In this document: positions 1-11,411 of the stretch, piece after piece
How the letters are laid out: each line of letters opens with the position of its first letter
Numbering within the stretch: position 1 is the first letter of the stretch
DNA from: Macrophomina tecta
Taxonomy: Eukaryota; Ascomycota; Dothideomycetes; Botryosphaeriales; Botryosphaeriaceae
Length of the DNA stretch: 64,000 bases
Direction: 5' to 3'
NCBI GenBank assembly: GCA_024180945.1
Contig: JAKSGN010000041.1
Span: forward strand, 1,984,001-2,048,000
The notes under the pieces: model-generated
The model's input: only the letters and a program-made list of their open reading frames with translations
Databases searched by the model: none
Told to the model about the DNA's origin: nothing
Position numbers and translations under genes: made by a program

Positions 1-1390
1 TGCCGACGGGACGAGACTTGGTAGACGAGCCGTCAGCGGCGATGATGGACGGAGTCTGCGTCTCGACAGTTGCGGCGATGACCATGCAAAGACCCATGCC
101 AATAGCTCCCACGATGAGGAGGGGCTTGCGGCCGAAACGGTCAACAGTCCAGGTAGCATTGAGGGTGAAGAGAATGCTGAAAGTGGCGTTAAGGGCGTTG
201 ATGAGAGCGATCTCGTCACTGCTTTTGAAGACCTTCTTGTAGACCTTGGTAGAGTAGGTGTTGAGTGTGCCTTGACCAGTGATCTGCTGGCCAGCGTTGA
301 TGATAAGGGCGAGGATTAGACGTTTGCGAATTGAAGGGTCTTTCCACAGAGCAGCATAGCCAGAGGAGATGGCCTCCTTTTCGAACTCGAGAGCCTCACG
401 AATGATCAGGATCTCATCTTCGACGTCCTGCTCGGTATCACGGACCCTACGGAGGGACTCGCGGGCCTTCTCGATCTGGTTGCCCTTCTTCACGTACCAA
501 CGGGGGGTTTCGGGAATGAACCAGAGCTGAGCAAGGATGAGGATAGGCACCAAAAGTTGGAAAATGACGACCATACGCCAGTCCCAATTGCCAAGGGTCT
601 TGACATGCTTTTGACATGCAACTGTTCATAAGTCAGTCATCTGCAGGGTTGAATGGAATACGAAGACGTACAGTTGACCCAATAGGCAATGAAAGAGCCG
701 ACGCTGTAGAACATCTGCCAGAAAGACATGATAGTACCACGGATCTCCTGGGGCGCAAGCTCGCCAATGTAGATGGGGCCGGCGGCTGTCAATGATTAGC
801 AAAGCTGAGATGGTAACCGACTAGGCCAAAATGTCGGGGCGGCACTTGATGGGGAGGGGACATACTCAGAGCAACACCCTGGCCCATACCAATCAGGACA
901 CGGCCACCGATGAAGCAACCGATATTACCCTTTGGTGAAAATGCCTGCATGAAAGTGGCGACGATGACAAGCAGGGAACCAGTGGCCATGCCGGCGCGTC
1001 TGCCCGCCCAATCGGCGAGAGGACCACCGATGAAGAAACCGGCGACAACGGCTCCCACGGTGTAGGCAGTGTTGACGGCACCTTGGGTTTGCGAATTCTG
1101 CAGCGCGCACCATGGTCAGCAGGGTTCGTTGTTTCGACGCTGTTTCGTTTTGTTTGAGATTGCGTTTCATACCGGGTGGCCGAACCAGTCCATCCAATTA
1201 TCAGAACCCAGAACAGCATTGTACACGGAGGCGTCGTAACCGTAAAGAACCATGCATGATGCGGCGACGAGAGAAATGTACCTGGGCGCAAGTCTTAGCG
1301 TTTTTGGCGTTTTTGTGGCGGGCGCGGCGTGGCTGAGGGACAAGACAAAGCTTACCAGTTGTACGCTCTCTTGGCTGTCATGAAACCCAT
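1..1390 (-). CDS. MFS sugar transporter, 3' end cut by the window edge
   Basis: A membrane carrier of the fungal sugar porter family that would import a hexose, disaccharide or related compound across the plasma membrane by proton symport. Visible exons on the minus strand are 1390-1356, 1281-1173, 1097-866, 785-672 and 621 to beyond position 1; all splice phases close. The start reads MGFMTAKRAYNW. Family marks seen in order: a first membrane helix with GYDASVYNAVLG, GGPLADWAGRRAG (loop 2-3 RxGRR-type motif), IGGRVLIGMGQGVALS, PIYIGELAPQEIRG (helix 4-5 loop), the PETPRW motif of the central loop, a GQQITGQGTLNTYS helix-7 motif and the VDRFGRKPLLIVG repeat of the loop motif. The remaining C-terminal helices lie outside the window. 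The substrate cannot be read from the sequence; lactose/cellobiose-type or hexose-type porters are both possible. Confidence 0.9.
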
Positions 1391-3000
1391 GATGAGCGAT
1401 GTTGTGAGAGGGACCGCCCCTCAAACGTGCTGACTCGGAAACGGGAGGAAAAGGGGATGAACAGAAACGAATCTGTGGCAAGCGACTGGGCTCAACGACG
1501 GCTCAAAAAAGCGGTCGAGGGAGGACGAACGACTGGCGTCTTGGGAGAGAGACAAGACGTCGGAGGGAGAAAGAGATGAGGCGAGGACAAGCTTGTGCCG
1601 AGCCATCGATGGACCTTATACTCGCTAGGCCGGAGCGTATCAGCTCCCTTGCGGCGCAGTGGCGGACCAGGGCAGCCATGCACAGTTGGACGCACGCATC
1701 AGGTCCTGGAAAACCACCAATTACGAGGGCGTGGGGCGTCCGGGGGGCATGGGCAGGTGGCGCGAGCTCGACTTGATGGAGAGGCGGTTTTGGTGCAATC
1801 CGGGGCCCCGGTGCGGCAATGGCCTCGGGGTGGATCTGGTGGGATTCCTCCACACGCCGTTCGGCAGCGTCTGGGTGGTGGCTCGGAGGGAGGCGTCTGG
1901 AGGAATGCGAACTGGGGCGCTGGGGGGCGTGGGCAGGTGGGAGGACAATTCTCCACCAATGACGGGCGAGCAGGCTAGGCTCCTTTGCCGGCCCAAAGAC
2001 GTGCAAGCGACCCAGATCCCCGTTCTCGCGCACGCCAAACCGTCTTCCAGATGTACAGCAGCCCGTCGACGCGTCGGTTGGAGCCGACTTTGCCGGTGTG
2101 ACAGGCGTTCCCCGCGAATCCAGCGAGGCGAGGCGTCGAGGGCAATATATCGAGGCGAGGCGGGTGAGGGGAGCATGACGATGGGGGTGCATGCCCGCTG
2201 CCTCGTCGACAGGCGCGAGCTGCAGTCAGTCCCCACACTGCAGCTCGCCGCCGCAGTTTCGTTTGGCTTCTGCCGTGCTGACGGGCCCGGAGATAGGAGA
2301 TGGGTTCACCAGCTGGCCAGGGCCCTGCTGCGAGATAACGCCAGGAGGGTCCCGTTCGAGGCGTCGACAGAGTACACTGACCTGCCTGGCGGGCTCGCCA
2401 ACACCTGCGTGCGCCCGAACTGGAATCATGTTGCTCGTGTTGCGGAAGTGAGGGCGGCGAGCCGGGTGAGGCGCTTGCCGTGTCGCTGGTGTGGACAAGC
2501 GAAGTGGGAGACGAGTGAAAGAGGGAAAAGCTCAACACCACGAAGTGAGCGAGGGTGGAGATTGGGGAAACGGGGGCAGCGAGATGGGCTGATTGGCTCG
2601 CCTGCCGACTCAGGCCGCCCCACACCGTGCCCGCCAATCTCGCGGGGAAGGGGCATCCAAAACACCGGCCCAGCCGTCCCTGACATCCAGGACCTGACGC
2701 GCCGCGGATCATCTGCTCTGCTTTTCCCAGCAGTCTGGCACCCTTGTTCAAATATTTCCGTCTACCTGAGCTGAGTCCTGACTCCCCGCAAGCAATGACA
2801 GAAGGGTGAAAGACAGCTGCCCATCCTGGTATCAACGCGCCTGACCCAATGCAACCCGCCGCCCTGCCACAGCCCAAAGCTCACAAAATTCCATCTTAAT
2901 CTCTCGTTCATGCGCCCGTCGCCCGAGACCGCGCATCAGCAAATCCAAGCTTGGAGCACTTTTGCCTGCAAGCAATTGTCGCAACACCAATGCGACTACG
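1391..3000. other. Intergenic, upstream region of the sugar transporter
   Basis: GC-rich stretch between the sugar transporter start and the F-box-like gene remains. Several long open frames overlap here on both strands, but none has recognisable protein features, so I treat them as chance frames of GC-rich DNA. The segment 1730-1945 carries repeated G-rich motifs matching the SYGGRG binding consensus of the carbon repressor CreA, and an imperfect direct repeat containing gggcaggtgg at about 1750 and about 1932. Confidence 0.6.
1731..1925. promoter_or_regulatory. Cluster of CreA-like (SYGGRG) sites
   Basis: Matches to the 6-bp consensus occur at 1731 (gtgggg), 1740 (ccgggg), 1800 (ccgggg), 1806 on the other strand (ccccgg), 1897 (ctggag), 1912 (ctgggg) and 1920 (ctgggg). 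They lie 340-535 bp upstream of the transporter start. CreA represses sugar-uptake genes in many filamentous ascomycetes, so this would fit carbon catabolite repression. The region is GC-rich and such short motifs arise by chance, so binding is only an inference. Confidence 0.3.
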
Positions 3001-3333
3001 TCAACTCTTCACACCGTCGTCGAACCGAACCAGTCTCGCAATGCCCGCCCTGTCCAAGTCCCTGAGAGGCTGTTTTCTTGCCTGTGCCATGGCTTTGCTC
3101 ATCACCTCGCCGATACGACAGCCCGCCTGGTTCGAAAACGCCCTCTTCAGCTGTGAGATGAGCGACTTCCGCGGCGGCGTGCCATCCTGGCCGTTCATTT
3201 GCACTTCATCAAGCATCGCCACCTGGTACCGGAGTGCCCTGCATCGCTATCAGCCGAAAGCAGCTTCCATAACTTGCAAAGTACTCACTGGTCAGCCCTT
3301 TCATCGTGGTTCAGCGTGTGGCTAGACTTCATG
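3001..3333 (-). other. Probable detached C-terminal frame of the F-box-like gene
   Basis: A protein-like frame on the minus strand follows directly after the stop of the F-box-like gene but in the neighbouring frame. It reads DMKSSHTLNHDERADQ, then a good intron (donor GTGAGTAC at 3288, acceptor GATGCAG ending 3239), then ALRYQVAMLDEVQMNGQDG and a charged helix-like tail ending in a stop at 3001. Splice signals and amino-acid composition look coding. The simplest reading is that it was the end of the upstream gene before a small frame change near 3334-3345. It could also be a separate short gene or a mis-assembled base. Confidence 0.45.
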
Positions 3334-4360
3334 TCAGCAGTGGTATAATGCAGTGGCTGCTGAGCCTTGGGGGGAGTTGAAGCATTCATCCAGAGAGGTG
3401 CGAGGCTCAATCTCACTGAACATTTCCCTCTGGCTGACTGCTTTGGCTCCTCAAGCACAGCGGTTACTTACCGCACAAACTCCGGCCCAATCAGCAGAGT
3501 GAGGTCCTCGAAAACGAGGTGGACGTCACTCCGGACCGACGGATCTTCAGGTTCATGATCATGGTGGATCAATCCGATTCCACCATTCTGCGCGGCCCGT
3601 AGGCTCTGCGCCAAGGTGATGAATATGGCAACTAGAGCGTTCAGGGGCATCGATGTAATGAAAGAAACCTTGTCGTCATAGTCGCCTGCTTCTTGTCAGC
3701 CTTTGGCTGCACGTAGGGGCAAAGGAGAAGGGATAAGAAAGCTTACTGCGTTCGTGGAGACGATAGAGCAGAAGCATTCCGGCCTCGAACAGGGGCCGCC
3801 AGCCAAGCACACAGCAGCACACCGGGGCGAACTTGAAGACTTGGTCGGTTATGATTGTCACGGTTTGGAATCGATGCTGGATTTCGGCCAGGAGTTTGAA
3901 CGACAGGCCGGAGGCGCATCCAACATCTTGGCCTGCCCGCGAATCAGTCAGCACCATTTCCTCACCTTCGGCTGCGCAAATGATGGCTGAAGGCAGCCGA
4001 GGCCCTCGTTTGGATGGAGAAGTATGATTCAATCCCCCCTATATCATTGGCGATGAACTCACATGATCCGCACAACGGAGGAGCGAGGTCTGGGAAGCAG
4101 GGGATGATGCTCAGAAGCTGCTTTGTTGCATATCCCTTGCACAGCGAGCGCTCATAAGCCTCGAGAGTCGCGTGCATGCGTCGGTCAATAAGCTGCAAGT
4201 TCCGCAGCATGGCGAAGTCAAACTCAGGGACGCTGGCGACGATGTCGAGAATCGTCTCTTGGGGCAGTCGGCCCCAGCTCAGCGATTGTTGTTCCTCCTC
4301 GGCGGACTTGGGCGCATGCGCGGCTGCTGCTGCCGCGGACGGCAGTGATGGCGAAGACAT
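3334..4360 (-). CDS. F-box-like hypothetical protein (259 aa as it stands)
   Basis: Four exons, 4360-4063, 3932-3747, 3685-3472 and 3415-3334, all in phase, giving 259 residues. Residues about 26-75 resemble an F-box: a LPQETILDIVASVPEFDFAM start followed by LQLIDRRMHATLE, the usual hydrophobic L/I pattern of a Skp1-binding helix bundle. F-box proteins recruit substrates to SCF ubiquitin ligases; here that role is inferred from the pattern only. The middle contains a Cys-rich stretch (CGSCQDVGCASG and VCCCVLGW). The rest matches nothing I know. The protein ends abruptly with YHC just after SLDECFNSPQGSAATAL, while coding-like sequence continues in another frame to 3001, so the present stop may be a lesion or a base error. 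Confidence 0.6.
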
Positions 4361-5495
4361 TGAATCTTCTGAAGCGACTGTTACGGGGAATGGGGTATCA
4401 CTGCTGCAAAGAGAAGGAATAAAGTGACGGGGGGAGTGAGCGATTGGAGTTCAGTATAAAAGCCGGTCGGCGTTGGAGAGGAATGTACCATGATGGACGG
4501 GGGCCACATGGTGACTAATGGCAGCAGTAGGTCATGATACGCTGTGAGACGGACAGCACAGTAGCCGAAGCCGCGAGTCCTTGCCTGGAGGCGCGCCTAT
4601 GCCCGTGCGCGAGGCAGAGGCGTGACTGCTCTCTTGGCCGTCATGCATGAGCAGGTGTTGAGGCGGCGGGGCGAGGCGGCGGGGCGTGACGCCTGAGGCA
4701 GAAACCCGCACCGGGTGACGACCAAGGCACATGGCTCCGGCGACGTGACGGCACGTTGAGTGAGGTAGGTTTAGCCTTTGTACCTCTGTTTCGAACAAGC
4801 AAGAAGGCCAAGATCGGGTGTATTAGGCTTTCGGACAGAAAGAAGGGCGAAATGCCCGGGCTGACCTTCGGTCTCGGCCTCGCTCCGCAAGCTCGGGCGG
4901 AGATGCAGGATTTGCACATACAAATCGCAGCGGGCGGAACGCGTGACGGCGGGCGCGGTGTCTCTGCAGCGACCTGTTCTGACACATGAGGCCGCGATAA
5001 GCTCTCCGAACGCATCCGGGATGTGGGAAAGAAGACTAACTGGGAGCATCGGATGGGCGTGGGGCGGTGCTTATGGAAGGCACAGGGCGTTGGCGGTAGA
5101 GGCAGCAGCCATCCGGGCTGGGCATCGGTGGTCTGGGCTCCACCTGCCTGCACCGCGCTGGGCGATCCGGGCGCTAGTGCAGCCCGCAACACACGCTCCC
5201 ATTAAGTCACCCCCCCCCCCCAAAAACGTCATAGACTTTCAAACTTTCCACCTTCTCGCACGACTGAGTCGCCTCTGCACCGCTGCACTGTGGCTTCCTC
5301 GCCCGGACTCCGTCAACTCCGCGCTCCGACGCTACTTGCGGCCTCCACAACGCCGACTATGACGACGGACGAAGCACGGCTCCGCCAATTCCCACACGCG
5401 CGCCTATATCATTCCGTTGCTCCTCGCAATCGTCCTGCGCCTTGTGATGTCCGCAGCTCCCCCCGCCTCCTCCTCGTCTTCCATTCTCCGCAGAC
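4361..5495. other. Divergent upstream region of F-box-like gene and MFS transporter
   Basis: No convincing gene is seen. The segment contains a plus-strand TATA-like string tataaaag at about 4455, a 12-base C run at 5210-5221 and a pyrimidine-rich leader just upstream of the MFS start. It must hold the promoters of both flanking divergent genes. Confidence 0.6.
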
Positions 5496-7522
5496 ATGAA
5501 GGACCTCATCAGGGACTCCGTTTTTGGCAAAGTTGTGCGCTTTGTCACTCGCCAGAAATATCTGCAGTACCCCGAGGAGCGTGATCCTTCAATCTGGGAA
5601 AAATACGTCGACCGTGGCAATTCGAGCAATCATGCCCTCCGGTCTGCTTCACTACCCACACAACATACCTCCGTCCGCGACGAATCCGACGACGAGGGGA
5701 AGCGTAGCGTCGACGCCGAGAAGCCTCGTGAGGGCAGCGACACGGAGTCCCCTTCGCCGCCTAGAGGGAACCAGGACGACGCTGCTGCTGCTGAGAATGG
5801 AAGGGACATGCTGATGGTCACTTGGTATGGCCCGGATGATCCTGATGTAAGCAATCCTGATATTCACCTACGTCACCGGAGTTGACCTAGCTGCAGAATC
5901 CGCAAAACTGGTCCTTGGGCAAGAAGTTCTTCGTCACCTTCGAAATCTGTCTCTTGACTTTCAGTATCTACATTGGTTCAGCCATTTACAGCGCTGGCCT
6001 CCTCGATGTAGAGCAGGATTTTGGAGTTTCTCAAGTCGCCGCCACCCTTGGCCTATCAATGTTCGTTGCCGGCTATGGCCTCGGTCCGGTAAGTGGCTCC
6101 AGCCCTTTAAATCCTCAGGGCTCTGCATTCTAAACTTGCATTCAGATGATCTGGTCGCCCATGAGTGAGATTCCTTACATCGGCCGGAACCCCATCTACT
6201 TTATTACTCTCGCGGTGTTTGTCGTTTTTCAGGTGCCCACTGCGCTTTCTGTTAACTTTGGCATGCTACTCGCCTTCCGTTTCTTGACCGGCTTTTTCGG
6301 CTCACCCGTCCTGGCTACCGGCGGCGCGAGCATCGGGGACATGTACGCTCCGCGGAAGCGCGCTTACGGCATTTGTATATGGGGCATCGCCGCTGTCTGT
6401 GGTCCGACCATGGGTCCGTTAGTCGGCGGCTTTGCTGCCCAGGCGAAGGGTTGGACGTGGACTATCTGGGAGCTTATGTGGCTCTCTGGCTTTTGTCTGG
6501 TCTTTCTCTTCTTCTTATTGCCCGAGACCAGCTCCGCCAATATTCTATATCGCCGCACAGCTCGCTTAAGAAAGGTGACCGGGAACGAGAAGTTGAGATG
6601 CGAGCCGGAGATCATGGCGGAGAATATGACTCCTAAGGAGGTAAGCCCTTCGCTGTCTGTTTTCTTACCTTCGGTTACATACTCATTACTATCGTAGATT
6701 GCTCTTATGACCCTGGTCCGCCCATTTACTCTTAACTTTACCGAGCCTATGGTCTTTTTACTTAACTTGTACATCGCTCTTATTTATGGGCTTCTCTACA
6801 TCTGGTTCGAGTCTTTCCCTATCGTCTTTGTAGAGATGCACGGCTTCAATCTCGGCCAGCAAGGTCTCGCCTACCTTGGTTTGCTCGTCGGCGCTCTAGT
6901 TACGATCCCTCCCTTTTTCCTCTATCTGTGGAAGGTTCAGGAGAAACAGTTCAACGATCGGGGCGAGATCCAGCCAGAGAAACGTCTGCCACCCGCCTTT
7001 GTTGGCAGCTTGTGCGTCCCTATTTGCGTAAGAAATTCACAACTACCTATTCCCCCGAATATCCCTGGCACGCATTCGTACTAATATGCTCTCTACAAAG
7101 CTGTTCTGGTTCGGCTGGTCCGGACGTCCCGATGTCCACTGGATTATGCCTATCATCGGATCCGCCTGGTTTAGCATCGGCGCAACCCTTCTCTTTAACT
7201 CTGTCCTGAACTATCTCGCCGACGCATACCCAGACTACGTTGCCAGCGTCCTCGCAGGAAATGACATCATGAGGAGTAGTCTGGGAGCCGGATTCCCCCT
7301 CTTTGCTTCGGCAATGTATAGAAACGTAAGCTTATAACTGTGTCTAAAGCTACGGCACTTTTTGTAAGAAGTATGCTAATAATCACTTCCTAGTTGGGCG
7401 TTGATTGGGCCAGCAGCACTCTTGCTTTCTTGGGAATCGCCTTTATTCCCATCCCCTGGGTGCTGTACTACTATGGCGAGCGGTTGCGGAAGATGAGCAA
7501 GCACGCTCGGAAGGATTTTTGA
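5496..7522 (+). CDS. DHA1-type MFS multidrug/polyamine transporter
   Basis: A proton antiporter of the major facilitator superfamily, DHA1 branch (TPO/FLU1/bicyclomycin-resistance type), likely in the plasma membrane and exporting drugs, polyamines or metabolites. Six exons, 5496-5846, 5897-6088, 6146-6640, 6698-7027, 7101-7325 and 7394-7522, all of phase 0, encode 573 residues. The first about 115 residues are a hydrophilic cytosolic leader. The family hallmark [10 protein letters not shown] stands right before helix 1. Also visible are [18 protein letters not shown], the RNPIYFITL loop, [32 protein letters not shown] and [18 protein letters not shown], then the central cytosolic loop and six further helices. 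The gene ends in the basic tail [11 protein letters not shown]. The substrate is unknown. Confidence 0.92.
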
Positions 7523-8041
7523 GTCCAGCATGGCAAAACAATTCTTGCCCGCTCAGATGTGAAACAATAGGAGTCAATGTTTTGATGAGGATTTAAAACA
7601 AGATTTGGAGTTCTGGAGAGGCGGGGACTCCGTGACGAACGTCATGAGACTAATATAAATGTTTCTGGTTTTCCATCCCGACATCGAGTATCTTTACCTC
7701 CGAAATGATCATTCGAGCCTCTGTGCTGCAGAGAGAAAGCTTGATGGCGTACAAGTCGCAAATAGCCTGGGCGCGTATGTAGCCAAGTCTTTTTCGGAAC
7801 TGACGTCAAAATCACCCTTTCAGATCCGGCCATTTACTTCTTTCAATATTTTGGGGGGCTTGACAGGGAAAGCAAGACAGAGACTCATATTAGCGAAGCT
7901 CGGTATGGATGACATGCAAGGTGATGATTCTCCAAGAGGCCTCGAAGAACTTGTGGCCTTACAATTTCGGGGTGATTCTCTCCCCCGGCCCTTGATTCCT
8001 CCTCACGCCAGCCTCTCTCTCCTCCCTCTCCTCCTTCTGCC
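7523..8041. other. Convergent 3' region between MFS transporter and NACHT-ankyrin gene
   Basis: Holds the 3' ends of both flanking genes. One unbroken plus frame overlaps the end of the ankyrin gene, but it is a shadow of that gene. No other feature is seen. Confidence 0.6.
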
Positions 8042-11000
8042 TCATTCCTCCCTCAGCTCCGCAACCTTCCTCCTCCTCTCCTCCATCATTTCCTTGATCC
8101 TTCTCAAATTCTCCGCCTTTGTCTCCAAAACGGGCAAAATGTCCCTAATTCGCGCCCTTGCCTCCTCCTGCGGACCTCCGTCCTCTGCCTCCCCAGGCCA
8201 TCTCCATACGCGCCTGGGATCCGGATCCCCCGGATATTTCTCGCCGACCATCTCCCTCACGCGCCTCAGCAGCGCGTCATCCGCATACGCATCCACTCCG
8301 CGCTCCAACACGCCCCTCACCAGCATCACCTCCCCTCTACTGACCGCCCACTCCAGAAAATCCTTCTCCCGCATCCCAGTCCCCAACCCTGGCCATCCGG
8401 ATCCCTCCGCCGCCGCCCCCGCGCTAAGCAGAGCCTGCATGACCCTCGCGTGCCCGCTTCTGATCGCGTACCCTAGCGCGTCAACGCCCTCCGCGTCGGC
8501 CCATCGAACGTCGATTCCGCTGAGCGCGAGCAGCCTCGCCACGACCGCCGAGGCGCCCGTCTCCGCCGCGTAGCTGAGTGGCGTGCGGCCGCGCGCGTCG
8601 GGCGCGTGGGGCATCGTTGCCGCCGCCGCCGCCTTCGTCATCATCATCCCACAAGCTCGCGCGTCTGCAGCACAATAGGCGTCGAGCAGCTCAAGCGCGG
8701 CCAGCGGTTCGCGGCTGCAGGCTGCGTAATTGAAGGGCGTGCGGCCGTGGATGTCGGGGCCGTCAATGCGGATGCCGCGACTGCGGTGGTGGGAGAGGAG
8801 GACGCGGAGGAAGTGCAGGTTGCCTGTCTCGGCGGCGTGGCTGAGCGGGGTGCGGGAGGTGGCGTCAGTGGCGGTGAGGTCGGTGCGCGGGTCTGTTATC
8901 AGGGCTGTGGTGAGGTCGTGGAGGGTCGTGGTGGGTTCGTCGCGGTGGTCGTCATGTCTGTTCGCTGTGTGGTCGAAGCGGCGGAGGGTGTGGACGAGTG
9001 GGGTCCAGTGCTGTCCGGGGATGCTGTCGGGGATGTTGATGTCTATTGAGGCGCCGATGAGGATGAGGGCTAGGGCGTAGTGTGAATTTTGAATGGCGAT
9101 GATCAGAGGAGTAGCGCTAGTGCCATCGTGCTGGGATAGTGAGGCTGGCTGCGCATGGGAGAGTACGGGCTGGAGGGACGAGAGAAGGTTGTAGCGAGCA
9201 ACGTGATGGAGCATTTTCGTGTGCCGCGGAGGCGTAGGATCCGAAAAGGAAGTGTCAAAGGGGCTTGAAAAAAGCTTGGCCATGCGGAGACATATACTGG
9301 GGTAGCGCCAGGAATCGAAGATGTTGTCCCTTAAAGGTACCTGGGCAGCTTTGTTGACCAAAGCGTCAGACAGAGCACCGCAGCTGTCCAGGGCTTGAAG
9401 GTGGTAGTTGAGCGAGTAGACAGCGTAGTCGGCAAAGGGGAACTTCTTTGCAGTTGCTTGAGCGATGGACTCGCAGAGTCGAGAGAACTCCGCTTCTGTG
9501 CACGACCGGACTTCAGAAGGGCTCATGCTACTGAGTGCTCCCTCGTCGTAGTTCGAGCCAAGTTCAAGATCCCAAGCGCCGGCGATAGTTTCCATCTTCC
9601 TCCAGAAATCAAGAGCAGCAACACTTGTCATAAGCCCTCGAGCATTCATGCTGAGGTGCATCTCAAACATCATTTCTGCAAGATCAAGGTTGCTTCGCAT
9701 CTCGCTCATAATCTCTTCCAATTCCAGATAGCGGATGCAGCATTGAGCGATCTCAGGAGAACATGGCGGTGGAGATTCGTTAGAAAATTGAAATGATGAA
9801 TTTGGTGCAAGGAGAGTAATGATTGATGCCGTGTCATCGAGTTTGTTCATGATTCGCTGAAGTCGCCCAGAGTATATGAGGTAGAGAGGTACAGATCCGT
9901 GGACAAATTGAATCTGGAGAGAAGCCAGACTGTCCGGGTGATGCTGATCCTGCACCAATTCGACAAGGCCTCGTGAGAGCTTCTGGATCCAGTCTTTCGT
10001 ATCCCCCTTCGACATGAATTTTGAATTGTGATGATGTTCCTTCAGTGAAGTAATACTAGCATCCTCATCATATGTAAGCGCATGCTGCAATTCCATCGCC
10101 GAGAGGGGCCTTTTTGCGAAACAAATCCAAGCAAAAACCTTCATGATCTGCTGCAGCTCATCTTCTCTTAAGCTCTTCAAGAGGCTTGCGTAGAGATGTA
10201 CTAGGCCTGGTGGGTAATTTTTCACCTGTTCTCTGAGCGTCGGAACGTCAGACCCGGTTCTTAATTGCCTAGCAGTTTCCTCCGCCACCAAAGCAGCCCA
10301 TTGGAGATTCCCATTGGCCTTCCGCTGAATCAGTTCTCGCAGCTCAGGTTGTCCGGCTTCGTCGTGGGCTTCTGCCATTGGGCTGACCGCAAGCTTGTCA
10401 TTAAGCAGCCTACATAAATCCGCTCGATTATGCTCTTGCACATTTACAACAAAGTCCGGGCGATGTATGTAGGTCTCCGTGGGAAAGGAAGACACATATC
10501 TTCACATCACACTTCGACTGCTCTGCCGCCCGCAGCAGACCTTGGAGCTGACTGACGTGTAATGAAACCGGCTCATCGGCATCGACAAGAATTGTAAGTG
10601 GCACCTTCTTCATCAGTTGCTGCAGGGTATCCATGCAATAGAGTTGCAGAAAATCCGAAGTAGGACCAGGGTGGCGGCTGTTGCGCAATCGGCTCGCATA
10701 ATCAAAGATCTCATCGAGATACCGTGGTTCATGAGGGAGGATCTGAGCAAGAAAATGGCGGTGGTATGCTGGTTGCGGGTTGTAAATGCCACGGTTGCGG
10801 CGGCTGGAAAAGTGAGACAGGACCAGTCGGCCGTCTAACGACTGCGTCTCTCTCAAGTACTGTACGATGCGCTTCATGACATGCGACTTGCCCGAGCCGT
10901 CTATACCATCAATCTGAAGCAATTTGCAAGGGGTGGAGAGCCAGTCGCGGAAGGTTTCATGGTGCAGGATCCAGTCACATGTGCCAGGAGTCGGGTTCAG

Positions 11001-11411
11001 CTCCGACTCGCAGTCACTTTGACTGGGGAAGGAGAGGGTCCGAAGCCCGGCCTTCTGAGTCACAGTAAGAAAATTGGAGGATAGGCGTAGGAGGAGATCA
11101 GTGGAATCTCCTGGAGTATCCTCCAGAGCAATTCGGACGTCCGTGGGCACAACAGCGGCCGTCAAAGGATTGTCTCTGTCGGTGAAATTCAAGGTCGCAG
11201 TCATCTCGCTTGAATCCTGCGGGTCGACTTGTAGGGTGCGGATGCTGAGGTCAAATCCTCGCAAGTGCGGCCAGCCCTGGATGATGAAGTCGCGGACATC
11301 GTTCTTGGTGGGTTCCCTTCGGTCGATGGTGGTGGGGATGCCTTGAAGCCTGAACACGGTATCGGGGTGGATCCGGCTGTCCAGATGCAGGCGTGGGGGT
11401 TGCTCGGCCAT
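8042..11411 (-). pseudogene. NACHT-ankyrin (NLR-like) gene split by a frame change
   Basis: Two minus-strand frames together make one NLR-type protein of about 1,120 residues. The first (11411-10428) carries an unfamiliar N-terminal domain of about 140 residues, the pre-NACHT segment ending in DWILHHETFRDWL, a Walker A (GIDGSGKS) and a Walker B-like LTILVDADE. The second frame, taken up near 10497 and running to the stop at 8042, continues with ETYIHRPDFVVNVQEHN, the winged-helix-like region, a long helical part and about six ankyrin repeats (for example TPLSHAAETGNLHFLRVLL and TPLSYAAETGASAVVARLL), ending in a charged helix. The break sits in the dinucleotide string ATGTGTC at 10493-10498, exactly inside a motif conserved in these ATPases. 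Fungal NLRs act in non-self recognition and programmed cell death. No intron can explain the shift; a sequencing error remains possible. Confidence 0.8.

Noticed and set aside
1659..2774. A 371-codon plus frame and a 300-codon minus frame over the same DNA
   Set aside because: They overlap each other, are Arg/Gly/Ser/Pro-rich and have no recognisable motif; in GC-rich DNA stop codons are rare, so both are probably chance.
4455..4462. TATA-like tataaaag on the plus strand
   Set aside because: It lies about 1 kb before the next plus-strand start and on the wrong strand for the nearer F-box-like gene, so a promoter role is unlikely.
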